DNA from: Comamonadaceae bacterium
GTDB lineage: Bacteria > Pseudomonadota > Gammaproteobacteria > Burkholderiales > Burkholderiaceae_C
Length of the DNA stretch: 64,000 bases
Assembly: GCA_013297985.1 (NCBI GenBank)
Contig: JAAFIY010000004.1
Span: 16,620-80,619 of the forward strand
Reading direction: 5' to 3'
Below are positions 53,093 to 60,227 of the stretch, piece after piece. The notes beneath the pieces are model-generated. The model was not told where the DNA came from, made no database searches, and saw nothing but the letters and a program-made list of their open reading frames with translations. The translations under genes and the position numbers were made by a program. Within the stretch, counting starts at the first letter, position 1; every line of letters begins with the position of its first letter.

Positions 53093-53863
53093 CTAGGCCG
53101 TCACCGAAGGCCCGCTGCGCAGCCGATCCGTCACGGCCGATTGGCTGGTGCGCGACACCGGCACGCGCTCATCGCAGCCGTCCACCACCAGCCAGGTGCG
53201 CCCGGCTTCGCGCACCAATTGGCGCACCCGGCCCAAGTCCACCACCCAGGTGCGGTGCACCCGCATGAAGCGCTGGGCGTCGAGGCGCTTTTCCAGGTCG
53301 CCAATGCTGAGGTTGCAAAAGCGCGGGCCGTCGGGCGTCATCACCCGGCTGTAGTGGCCGTCGGAGTGAATGGCGCGGATGTCGGCCGCCTCCACAAACA
53401 CAATCGCGCCGCCGCTGCTGGTGGGAATGCGTTGCAACTGGCGCGGCTGGGCCTGGTCGGGCAGTGGCGCGCCGATGGATGCCGCGCCGCCGTCGGCGGC
53501 CACCACGTCGGTAATGTCATAGAACACCAGCACATAGCCCATCGGCTGGCGCTGGGCGTCGCTGCTGCGGGTGACCTTGATCAACAGCACCCGCTCGGGG
53601 ATGTTGATGATCATCGTCATGGGCGGCGGGTTGGTCACCGGGCACACGGCGGCTTGGTCCAGCATGAAAGCCACTTTGGGCTGGCTGCGCTCGGGGTGAA
53701 AGTTCAGCACCATCTGGCCAAAAGGCTGCTTGGCGTCCACCGGGAGCACCCGGCGGGCAAAGTCGTTCATGCTGACCACATTGCGCGCTTCGTCCAGCGT
53801 GACCACGCCGACTTCAAAGCGCTCCAGCAAATACAGCGGTGAAACCGGTTGCGCAGCGTTCAT
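53093..53863 (-). CDS. rcoM: RcoM-like haem-PAS/LytTR regulator of CO metabolism
   Basis: RcoM is a single-component CO sensor: haem in an N-terminal PAS domain binds CO, and a C-terminal LytTR domain binds DNA. This 256-aa protein has that architecture. The PAS-like region is FEVGVVTLDEARNVVSMNDFARRVL through MGYVLVFYDITDVV. The LytTR domain is IVFVEAADIRAIHSDGHYSRVMTPDG ... RFMRVHRTWVVDLGRVRQLV. Candidate haem ligands are His56 (NFHPERSQPK), Met84 and Cys74 (AAVCPVTNPP). The Cys-to-Met spacing of 10 equals my recollection of the Burkholderia protein, whose ligands are His74, Met104 and redox-dependent Cys94. Adjacent form I cox genes make the call strong. Confidence 0.9.
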   Translation of the reverse strand: MNAAQPVSPLYLLERFEVGVVTLDEARNVVSMNDFARRVLPVDAKQPFGQMVLNFHPERSQPKVAFMLDQAAVCPVTNPPPMTMIINIPERVLLIKVTRSSDAQRQPMGYVLVFYDITDVVAADGGAASIGAPLPDQAQPRQLQRIPTSSGGAIVFVEAADIRAIHSDGHYSRVMTPDGPRFCNLSIGDLEKRLDAQRFMRVHRTWVVDLGRVRQLVREAGRTWLVVDGCDERVPVSRTSQSAVTDRLRSGPSVTA

Positions 53864-53869
53864 GCGTAA

Positions 53870-53918
53870 ATGCTATCTTTTTTGAAGTGCTTGCGCCCTA
53901 TTTGAGGGCGCTGCAGCC
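53870..53918 (+). repeat. Copy of the dispersed ~50-bp repeat just upstream of rcoM
   Basis: ATGCTATCTTTTTTGAAG, then GCGCCCT-ATTTG-AGGGCGC (a 7-bp perfect stem) and CTGCAGCC. It ends six bases before the rcoM start, so the rcoM promoter or leader is probably made of repeat sequence. Confidence 0.7.
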
Positions 53919-53948
53919 CGATTTGTGGCCCGACTTGGGGGCAAGACC

Positions 53949-54302
53949 TCAGCCCACCACGACGGCGGTGCCGCTGACGGCCACCATCATCATGCCGTTG
54001 GTCTCGCCCAGCACTTCGTAGTCAAAGTCCAGGCCGATCACGCCATTGGCGCCGCGCTCAAGGGCGGCGGTTTTCATGTCGTCCACTGCGGCATCGCGGG
54101 CGCCCGCCAGGGCGCGCTCATAGCCGCCGGCGCGGCCGCCCACCACATCGCGCACCGAAGAAAACATGTCGCGAAAAATGTTGGCGCCGATGATGGCTTC
54201 GCCATGCACCACGCCCAGCACCTTTTGCACCTGCTGCCCCGGGGCGGCGCTGGCCAGCGTCGACAAGAAAAAGCTTTCGTCTGACTTGGAAAACCAGCCC
54301 AT
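53949..54302 (-). CDS. YbjQ family (UPF0145) putative heavy-metal-binding protein
   Basis: The 117-aa protein starts at ATG 54302 (MGWFSKSDESFF); the ORF-track start is 16 codons too long. It matches the YbjQ/UPF0145 family, small oligomeric beta-alpha proteins: VLGVVHGEAIIGANIFRDMFSSVRDVVGGRAGGYERALAGARDAAVDDM, ending AALERGANGVIGLDFDYEVLG. The heavy-metal-binding label attached to the family is a prediction with little experimental support, and few Cys or His are present here. It lies upstream of rcoM on the same strand but is separated by the repeat hairpin. Confidence 0.85.
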   Translation of the reverse strand: MGWFSKSDESFFLSTLASAAPGQQVQKVLGVVHGEAIIGANIFRDMFSSVRDVVGGRAGGYERALAGARDAAVDDMKTAALERGANGVIGLDFDYEVLGETNGMMMVAVSGTAVVVG

Positions 54303-54426
54303 GACAGTGCTCCGTGGCGCCCCCAGAAGGGCCAAGACAAGGCTGCGCACCCGTGCGCGCAGATCAGGTGGCGAGTGTAGGGACGCTGCGCGGCGCTTGA
54401 AGCATCGCGGCTAAAATGGCCCCCAA

Positions 54427-54524
54427 GTCCTTGTAAGGACACGGTTAACCCGGCCAGCGCCTCGCGCGGGTTGGCGTCAATAGCTCTGACAGGCCCCCCA
54501 AAGGGCGCTCAAAGGATTCGCACC
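54427..54524 (+). other. Hairpin-rich leader of the 47-aa membrane peptide gene
   Basis: Two inverted repeats are visible: GTCCT-TGTA-AGGAC (54428-54440 region) and AACCCG (54447-54452) with CGGGTT (54467-54472). The second encloses nested GCGC pairs. AAAGGA lies 13-8 bases before the ATG. It could be a structured 5' leader; no known riboswitch was recognised. Confidence 0.4.
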
Positions 54525-54668
54525 ATGGCAAACCACGGCCACCACGACACCCCGGCGCAGTCTGACGACGCGATTGAGGCCATCGTCCCCATGATCCCGG
54601 TGGTGCTGCCGGTGGTGGGCGGTTTGCTGATGTTCTTGCTGGCCTTTATTGCCATCTACGTGGCCTGA
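54525..54668 (+). CDS. 47-aa single-helix membrane peptide, unknown function
   Basis: Starting at ATG 54525 with an AAAGGA ribosome site, the peptide reads MANHGHHDTPAQSDDAIEAI followed by one hydrophobic helix (VPMIPVVLPVVGGLLMFLLAFIAIYVA) that runs to the stop. The ORF-track start adds 18 codons. The His-rich N-terminus faces the cytoplasm if the positive-inside rule is applied loosely, but there is almost no charge to decide orientation. Size and shape resemble small accessory subunits of respiratory complexes; I cannot assign it. The hairpin-rich leader suggests regulation. Confidence 0.65.
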   Translation: MANHGHHDTPAQSDDAIEAIVPMIPVVLPVVGGLLMFLLAFIAIYVA

Positions 54669-54678
54669 TGGCCCGGCT

Positions 54679-54700
54679 GCCGCCGCGCATACGTGGCGGC
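54679..54700. terminator. Bidirectional hairpin between convergent genes
   Basis: GCCGCCGCG-CATA-CGTGGCGGC forms a 9-bp stem (one G-U pair) with a 4-nt loop. It starts 10 bp after the 47-aa peptide stop and ends 1 bp before the stop of the convergent hydrolase-like gene. No strong U-tract. Confidence 0.6.
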
Positions 54701-54701
54701 G

Positions 54702-55787
54702 CTAGCGGTTGTCGCCTGCGCAATCAGCCGCAGGCCGTGCGCCGCTCATGCACTGGGCCCACTGCACGGCCTTGTTGACCATTGCGGCGCTGCGGTCGTG
54801 CCCCACCGCAGGGTCCACAAAGGTGTAGAAAGCCGCCGGGCGGCGTGCCACATCGGCAATGCCGCCCAAGATGCGGGCGCGTGCGGCATTGGGGCCATAG
54901 CCCGACGAACCCAAACCATTGGGCGCATACAAGGTGTCGGTTGCCCCCGTCATGGCGCCCACCGAAATAGCCACCCCATTCACCCGAAAGTCATTGGGCT
55001 GCGCCCAGGTGGTGCCCAGCATCTGGCAGCTGAAGTCACACCCACCCGCAATGGCAATGGCGCCGCGCAGCCGAAACTGCGTGGCTACGGTGTAGATCAA
55101 GTTGCTGCTGAACGAGGTGCCGGTGACCACCACGCGGTTGGTGTCCACCGGCAGGTTTTGTGCGGCCACCGCGTTGCGGATGGCCGCCAGGGCCAAGCCG
55201 AAATCGGCCGTGGCCACGTCAAAGCTTTCGTCGGCATTGGTGCGGGCAATCAGCGGGCTTGACCAGTTGTCACAGCCCCGGTATTCCATGCTGGCAGCGG
55301 CCATGCCACCGGCCACCAGGGGGTCCAACATGCCCACGTCTTGCGGCACTGGCAAAGGTGGGTTGCCGCTGGGCGCCCAGCCTGCTAGGTTGATGACCAA
55401 GGGCACGCGGTTGGCTGCCGTGGCACCGGCGGGAATCTTCAGCGTGATGCCCGCCTGCGGCAAGTTGCTGCAAGTGGCCAGCAGGCGCTGGTTGCCGTTG
55501 TACCAATAATGAAAATTGGTCTGCGGCGCGTAGCTGAGGTTGAGGGTGCGGGCCTGCGCCGGCGGCGTGGCGTTGGGGTTGGGCAGGGGGCCGTCGGCGC
55601 GGATCAGGGTGAAGCGGTTGTCGTTGTCATGGCGCAGCTCCACGTTGTTGAAGATGCTGTCGCCCACAGTGACCGGCCCGCTGATGCGCAAGATGCGCTC
55701 GGGCGTGCTGTACACCGCTTGTGCGTTGGCCGTGCCAACGCCCAAGGCCGCCGCGACAGCTATCAAGGCAAATGCTACAAATTTCAT
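54702..55787 (-). CDS. Secreted alpha/beta-hydrolase-like protein
   Basis: The 361-aa protein has a signal peptide (FALIAVAAALGVGTANAQA). A beta-rich region (RILRISGPVTVGDSIFNNVELRHDNDNRFTLI) is followed by a domain with alpha/beta-hydrolase features: VPLVINLAGWAPSG, the nucleophile-elbow-like VVVTGTSFSSNLIYTVA (GTSFS), GAIAIAGGCD, and a late His in DPAVGHDRSAAMV. Four cysteines (ATCSN, RGCDNW, GGCDFSC) could pair in the periplasm. An esterase or depolymerase-type role is possible but no substrate is indicated. Its start codon and probable ribosome-binding region lie inside a dispersed-repeat copy. Confidence 0.72.
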   Translation of the reverse strand: MKFVAFALIAVAAALGVGTANAQAVYSTPERILRISGPVTVGDSIFNNVELRHDNDNRFTLIRADGPLPNPNATPPAQARTLNLSYAPQTNFHYWYNGNQRLLATCSNLPQAGITLKIPAGATAANRVPLVINLAGWAPSGNPPLPVPQDVGMLDPLVAGGMAAASMEYRGCDNWSSPLIARTNADESFDVATADFGLALAAIRNAVAAQNLPVDTNRVVVTGTSFSSNLIYTVATQFRLRGAIAIAGGCDFSCQMLGTTWAQPNDFRVNGVAISVGAMTGATDTLYAPNGLGSSGYGPNAARARILGGIADVARRPAAFYTFVDPAVGHDRSAAMVNKAVQWAQCMSGARPAADCAGDNR

Positions 55788-55821
55788 AGCGCACTCCGCT
55801 TATTTCTAGGGCGCAACAGCC
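55772..55821 (+). repeat. Copy of the dispersed ~50-bp repeat spanning a start codon
   Basis: ATGCTACAAATTTCATAGC, then GCACTCCGCTTATTTC and TAGGGCGCAACAGCC. The minus-strand start codon of the hydrolase-like gene (55787-55785) is within it, so the repeat supplies both the first five or so codons and the upstream leader. Confidence 0.7.
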
Positions 55822-55879
55822 GGTTTGGGCAAAACACTTGTGCGCCACCTGCCGTGCGTGTGCGGCGCCAGCCAAATTG

Positions 55880-57631
55880 TCAGCTTGGGGCCCCGCCGCG
55901 CACAAGCCGCCCTGGGCGCGCAGGTGTGATCTGCGTATCACTTTGCACGCATTGCCCGGCCACCCAGGTGTGCACATAGCCCTTGGCCGTCTGCACAAAG
56001 CGCTGACCGCCTGCGGGCAGGTCGCGCACCAGCTGGGGCTTGGGCAGGTTCAGGCGGCTGAGGTCGATCAGATTCAAATCCGCCCGTTGGCCCACGGCCA
56101 CGCGCCCGCGATCACGCAGACCCAGGTAGTCGGCGTTGCGGGCGCTGAGCTGGTGCACTGCTTGCTGCAAGCTAAACAAGCCCTGTTGCTGCACCCAATG
56201 CGTGAGCATGAAGGTGGAAAAACTCGCGTCGCACACCGTGCCCACATGCGCGCCTGCGTCGCCCAAGCTCAAAAGAGCGCGTGGGTGCTGCAGCATCTGC
56301 GCCACCGCATCCAGGTTGCCCGCGTTGTAGTTGAAGATGGGGAAATACAGCAGGGCCGAACCATCGCCCGCAGTCAGCAAGTCATAAATCACCTGCAGCG
56401 GCGGCTGATTGCTAGCGCGGGCGCGGGCCAGCACGCTGTCGGCCAAGGTGGGCGCGTAGTTGGGCACATCGCCCACCGGGAACATGCGGGCGCTGATCAT
56501 GTCGATGCGCGCCAGCAGCACATCCACAATCGGCGGCACGCTGGAGCCATCGCCCGCCAGCCGCTCGCTGCGCTCGGCCAAGATGCGCGCGCGCCGCTCG
56601 GGCTGGCGCAGTGCAGCGGCCCGCTCAGCCAGCGGCAGCGCGGCCACTTCTTTGTAGCCCGGAAACCCCATGAAAGGGTGAAAGCTGGCCGCCAGCCCCG
56701 TCAGCACGCCAATGCCGCGGGCGGCGGTTTGCAGATACAGCGGCAGGCCTTGGGCCACGGCGGCTTCCACTCGGCGCGCCATGGCCAGGTATTGCTCGCC
56801 GCCCGGGTCGCGCTGCAGCCAGGTCATCGACAGGTTGCGGCCGCAGGCGCGGGCCAAGGTTTCGACCAGATCAAATTCGGCGTCAAAGCGCTCGGCGCTG
56901 CGCAGCACATCAAAGTCACTCACCAACTGCACCACGCCGTGGTCCAAGCCCGCGAAGGCATGGCCCAGGGCGGTGAGCTCGGCCGCGTCGGCATCAGCGC
57001 TGGGGGTTTCCAAACCACGGCTGGTGCGGTGGTTGTCGGTGCGGCCGGTGCTAAAGCCCAAGGCACCGGCTTGCAGCGCTTGGCGCAGCAGGCTTTGCAT
57101 GGTGGCACGGTCAGCGGGGGTGGCGGCTTCGCGCCGGGCGGCGCGCTCGCCCATCACATACAGGCGCAGCGGGTCGTGCGGCACCAGGCAGGCAAAGTCC
57201 AGGCTGTGGGGCTGGCTGTCCAACGCGGCCATGTAGTCGGCGAAGCTCTCCCAGGCGAAGTCAATGCCTTCGGCCAGCACCGGGCCGGGGATGTCTTCCA
57301 CCCCTTCCATCAGGCTGATGAGTTCAGCCTGCGTGCCGGGCTTCAAGGGCGCAAAGCCCACGCCGCAATTGCCCATCACCAGCGTGGTGGTGCCGTGATA
57401 GATGCTGGGCGCAAAGGTGGCGTCCCAACGGGCTTGACCGTCGTAGTGGGTGTGGATATCGACAAAGCCAGGCGTGAGCCACGCGCCATCAGCGTTGACG
57501 CGCTGGTGTGCGGCTTCGGTAATGCGGCCTATGGCGGTGATGCAACCATCTTTGACGGCCACGTCAGCGGTGAATGGCTCGGCCCCGGTGCCGTCCACCA
57601 CGGTGGCGGCTTTGATCAACAAATCATGCAT
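55880..57631 (-). CDS. Amidohydrolase of the N-acyl-D-amino-acid deacylase family
   Basis: A 583-aa zinc-type amidohydrolase. The N-terminal beta-sandwich and first metal site read [26 protein letters not shown] and [18 protein letters not shown] (HxH). Later family motifs are [28 protein letters not shown] and the C-terminal [13 protein letters not shown] (metal Asp). The HTHYDGQ and NCGVGFAP segments are those of D-aminoacylase (DAN) proteins, which cleave N-acyl-D-amino acids. Annotation within this family is often loose, and dihydroorotase- or allantoinase-like activity on other amides remains possible. It overlaps the upstream symporter gene by 8 bp, so its substrate may be imported by that protein (inference). 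Confidence 0.87.
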   Translation of the reverse strand: MHDLLIKAATVVDGTGAEPFTADVAVKDGCITAIGRITEAAHQRVNADGAWLTPGFVDIHTHYDGQARWDATFAPSIYHGTTTLVMGNCGVGFAPLKPGTQAELISLMEGVEDIPGPVLAEGIDFAWESFADYMAALDSQPHSLDFACLVPHDPLRLYVMGERAARREAATPADRATMQSLLRQALQAGALGFSTGRTDNHRTSRGLETPSADADAAELTALGHAFAGLDHGVVQLVSDFDVLRSAERFDAEFDLVETLARACGRNLSMTWLQRDPGGEQYLAMARRVEAAVAQGLPLYLQTAARGIGVLTGLAASFHPFMGFPGYKEVAALPLAERAAALRQPERRARILAERSERLAGDGSSVPPIVDVLLARIDMISARMFPVGDVPNYAPTLADSVLARARASNQPPLQVIYDLLTAGDGSALLYFPIFNYNAGNLDAVAQMLQHPRALLSLGDAGAHVGTVCDASFSTFMLTHWVQQQGLFSLQQAVHQLSARNADYLGLRDRGRVAVGQRADLNLIDLSRLNLPKPQLVRDLPAGGQRFVQTAKGYVHTWVAGQCVQSDTQITPARPGRLVRGGAPS

Positions 57632-58508
57632 GTGTGCGTGCTCCCAAGCGGTCTACGCGGCGCCACCACAAAGCGCAGCCCATGCCGCTGACGATGTGCC
57701 AAATGCCCCACAAGCTGGCCACGATCACCATGCCTAAGTCGCTGTTGAACTGCACCGCGATGATGCCCAGGGCCAAGCCCGAGTTCTGCATGCCGCCTTC
57801 AATCATCACTGCCCGCCGGTCGGGCGCTGACAGCTTGAAAGCGTGGCTGGTGAGATAGCCAAATAAGAGCCCGCTGGCGTTGTGCGCCACCACCAGCGCC
57901 AGCGTGGGCAGCAGCGCGAGCGTGAGCAACTGCCTTTCACGCAGCAGCCCCAACACGATGAACAGCAACAGCAGCCCCACGCTCAAGTTGGCCAGTGGCT
58001 TGGTGATGCGGGCGGTGAGGGTGGGGAATCGGTGCGCCACCGTGAGCCCAACTGCCATTGGCAGCGCCAGAATCAAGGCCAGGCTGATCCAGATGTCCGA
58101 CGCATCGATGTCCAGCGTTTTCAGCCAGCCCGCCGTCTCGGGGTTGTTGGCCACCATCCAGGCAAAGTTAAACGGCGTGAGCACCAGCGCCAGGATGGCC
58201 GCCACCGCTGACACGCTCACGCTCAGGGCGGTGTTGCCGCGCCCAAAGTGCGTCACCACGTTGGACAAACTGCCGCCCGGGCAAGCAGCCACCAAGATCA
58301 TGGCGGCCTCGATGTTGGGCGGTAAATCCAGCGCCAAAGTGGCTGCCCAAGTGCCCACCGGCAGCAAGATGAACTGCGGAATCAGGCCCGCCACCACCGC
58401 ACGGGGCATTTGCGCCACGCGGGCGAAGTCGGCCACGCGCAGTTCCAGCGCGACTGAAAACACCATCAGGGCCAATACGGCACTCAGCACGATTTGAGCA
58501 GTGGTCAT
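57624..58508 (-). CDS. Bile acid:sodium symporter family membrane transporter
   Basis: A 294-aa protein with about nine to ten helices of the BASS/SBF family. The start is ATG 58508 (MTTAQIVLSAVLALMVFSVALEL) or ATG 58517; the ORF-track start overlaps the divergent gene more. Signatures are AMILVAACPGGSLSNVVTHFGRGNTALSVSVSAV (the PGGxxSN crossing motif for Na+) and MIEGGMQNSGLALGII (the second crossing, ExGMQN). Family members carry bile acids, keto acids or other organic anions with Na+. The 8-bp overlap with the deacylase gene hints at an organic-acid amide as cargo (inference). Confidence 0.87.
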   Translation of the reverse strand: MTTAQIVLSAVLALMVFSVALELRVADFARVAQMPRAVVAGLIPQFILLPVGTWAATLALDLPPNIEAAMILVAACPGGSLSNVVTHFGRGNTALSVSVSAVAAILALVLTPFNFAWMVANNPETAGWLKTLDIDASDIWISLALILALPMAVGLTVAHRFPTLTARITKPLANLSVGLLLLFIVLGLLRERQLLTLALLPTLALVVAHNASGLLFGYLTSHAFKLSAPDRRAVMIEGGMQNSGLALGIIAVQFNSDLGMVIVASLWGIWHIVSGMGCALWWRRVDRLGARTHA

Positions 58509-58575
58509 GCGGGCCATTGTGCGCAAGGGCCAAGGCGCCGCAGCCCGTTGCAAACCCTGCCCCACAATGCCGCCG

Positions 58576-59394
58576 ATGAACGCCGCCCACGCCCACTTGC
58601 CTGTTGCCATCGTCACCGGCGCCGCCCGCGGGATTGGGGCGGCGGTTGCGCTATGGTTTTTAGAGCATCACCACCGCGTGGCGCTGTGGGACATCGATGG
58701 CGCCACCTTGGCCGCTACGCAGGCACGCTTGAGCCAAGCCTATGGCGCTGACGGCGTGATGGCCACCTCGGTGGACGTGTCGCAAAGCGCCGCCGTGTCG
58801 GCTGCGGTGCAAGGCCTTGACCAGGCCTGGGGCCGCGTGGATGTGCTGGTTAACAACGCGGGCATCGCCGTCTTCAAGCCCACCCTGCAGACCCGCCTGG
58901 ACGAGTGGCGTTCGGTGATGGCCACCAATTTGGATGGCCCTTTCATCTGCACCCAAGCCGTGGCGCCGTTCATGTTGCGCAACGCCCCGCACCCGCAGGG
59001 CGGGCAGCGCGGCGCGGTGGTCAACATCGCCAGCATCAGTGGGCTTCGCGCCAGCACTTTGCGCGTGGCTTATGGCACCAGCAAAGCGGCCCTGATCCAC
59101 CTGACGCGCCAGCATGCGGTGGAGTTGGGCGCGCAAGGCATCCGCGTGAATGCGGTGGCCCCAGGACCGGTGGACACCGCCATGGCCAAGGCGGTGCACA
59201 CGCCTGAAATCCGGCGCGATTACCACGACACCATTCCCCTCAACCGCTACGGCACAGAGGAAGAAATCGCCCAGGCGGTGGGCTTTTTGTGCAGCCCGGT
59301 GGCCAGCTACATCAACGGCCAGGTGTTGGCGGCCGATGGTGGGTTTGATGCGGCGGGCGTGGGTTTGCCTACCTTGCGCCGGGACTTCGGCTAG
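58576..59394 (+). CDS. SDR family NAD(P)-dependent dehydrogenase
   Basis: A 272-aa short-chain dehydrogenase, starting at ATG 58576 (MNAAHAHLPV; ATG 58567 is also possible). It has cofactor motif VTGAARGIGAAVALWF, with an Asp after beta-2 (LWDIDGATL) that favours NAD+ over NADP+. The structural VLVNNAGIAVF, catalytic Ser in VNIASISGLRAS, and the active-site YGTSK are intact. The C-terminus reads YINGQVLAADGGFDAAG, the classical FabG-like ending. The substrate is unknown. It is divergent from the symporter-deacylase pair and convergent with phnX (9 bp between the stops). Confidence 0.92.
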   Translation: MNAAHAHLPVAIVTGAARGIGAAVALWFLEHHHRVALWDIDGATLAATQARLSQAYGADGVMATSVDVSQSAAVSAAVQGLDQAWGRVDVLVNNAGIAVFKPTLQTRLDEWRSVMATNLDGPFICTQAVAPFMLRNAPHPQGGQRGAVVNIASISGLRASTLRVAYGTSKAALIHLTRQHAVELGAQGIRVNAVAPGPVDTAMAKAVHTPEIRRDYHDTIPLNRYGTEEEIAQAVGFLCSPVASYINGQVLAADGGFDAAGVGLPTLRRDFG

Positions 59395-59403
59395 GCCTAG
59401 CGC

Positions 59404-60222
59404 TCAATCAGCCAATGCGGGCCGTTCGCCAGCGGCAAGGCGGGCGTTGATCGCGTCGATCACTGGCATCAGGTCTGCCACAGAGTCAATCACGTAGTCG
59501 CACCCTGCGGCATACAGCTCGGCCGTCACCCGGCCGCGGTGCGCCGCTTGGGTGGCCGCATCCAAGGCCAGCCATTCAGGGTGCTTCAGGCCTACGCCGT
59601 TGCCGCTGATGCTCACGCCCACCGTCCAGCAAGCGGCCGCGCGGCCTTCCGCAATGCCGGGCACGGTGTCGTCCACCTTGACCACGCAGCGGGCAGGCCA
59701 CACGCCCAGCTCCGCGAAGGTGCGGTACATCATCAGCGGGCTGGGGCGGCCTTCGGCCAGGTCATCGGCGCCGAATACGGTGTCAGGCGAATAGCCAGCA
59801 GCGGCGGCCGCGCGCACCAGCACATCCAGAATCTGGCGGTTGTAGCCGGTGGTGGAGCCAATCTTCAAGCCGCGCGCGCGCAACGCCGCCACGGTGTCCA
59901 GCGCCCCGGGCACCAAATCCAGGTGATCGAGCACGCTTTTGGCATTCATGGGGGTGAAGGCCTCATAGAGCTCGTCAATGTCGGCGTTGGTGCAGGGCTT
60001 GCCGTGCGCGGTCGCCCAAGCGGCCGCTACGCGCGGCAGTTGGGTGATGGCGTGGATGTGGTCCCACTTGGCCAAGCCCATGGGAATGCGGGCCTCTGCA
60101 ATGCTGATGGCCACGCCGTGGGCCGCCAACAGCTCCACAAAGGCGCCCATGGGGGCGCAGCTGCCAAAGTCGATGATGGTGCCGGCCCAATCAAAGACGA
60201 CGGCTTTTAGCGGTTTGTGCAT
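59404..60222 (-). CDS. phnX: Phosphonoacetaldehyde hydrolase PhnX (phosphonatase)
   Basis: PhnX splits phosphonoacetaldehyde into acetaldehyde and phosphate, the last step of 2-aminoethylphosphonate use. The 272-aa HAD-fold protein begins KAVVFDWAGTIIDFG (nucleophile Asp in DWAGT). The cap carries MGLAKWDHIHAI, whose Lys should form the Schiff base. It also has IGSTTGYNRQILDVL and CVVKVDDTVPGIAEG (acidic HAD motif). GTG 60231, in a GTGA overlap with the FAD gene stop, is an alternative start to ATG 60222. It is the last gene of the phosphonate cluster. Confidence 0.94.
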   Translation of the reverse strand: MHKPLKAVVFDWAGTIIDFGSCAPMGAFVELLAAHGVAISIAEARIPMGLAKWDHIHAITQLPRVAAAWATAHGKPCTNADIDELYEAFTPMNAKSVLDHLDLVPGALDTVAALRARGLKIGSTTGYNRQILDVLVRAAAAAGYSPDTVFGADDLAEGRPSPLMMYRTFAELGVWPARCVVKVDDTVPGIAEGRAAACWTVGVSISGNGVGLKHPEWLALDAATQAAHRGRVTAELYAAGCDYVIDSVADLMPVIDAINARLAAGERPALAD

Positions 60223-60227
60223 GGGGT

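Noticed and set aside
55838-57691. 617-aa plus-strand ORF opposite the amidohydrolase
   Set aside because: Antisense shadow; the minus-strand frame has clear metal-binding motifs and family length.
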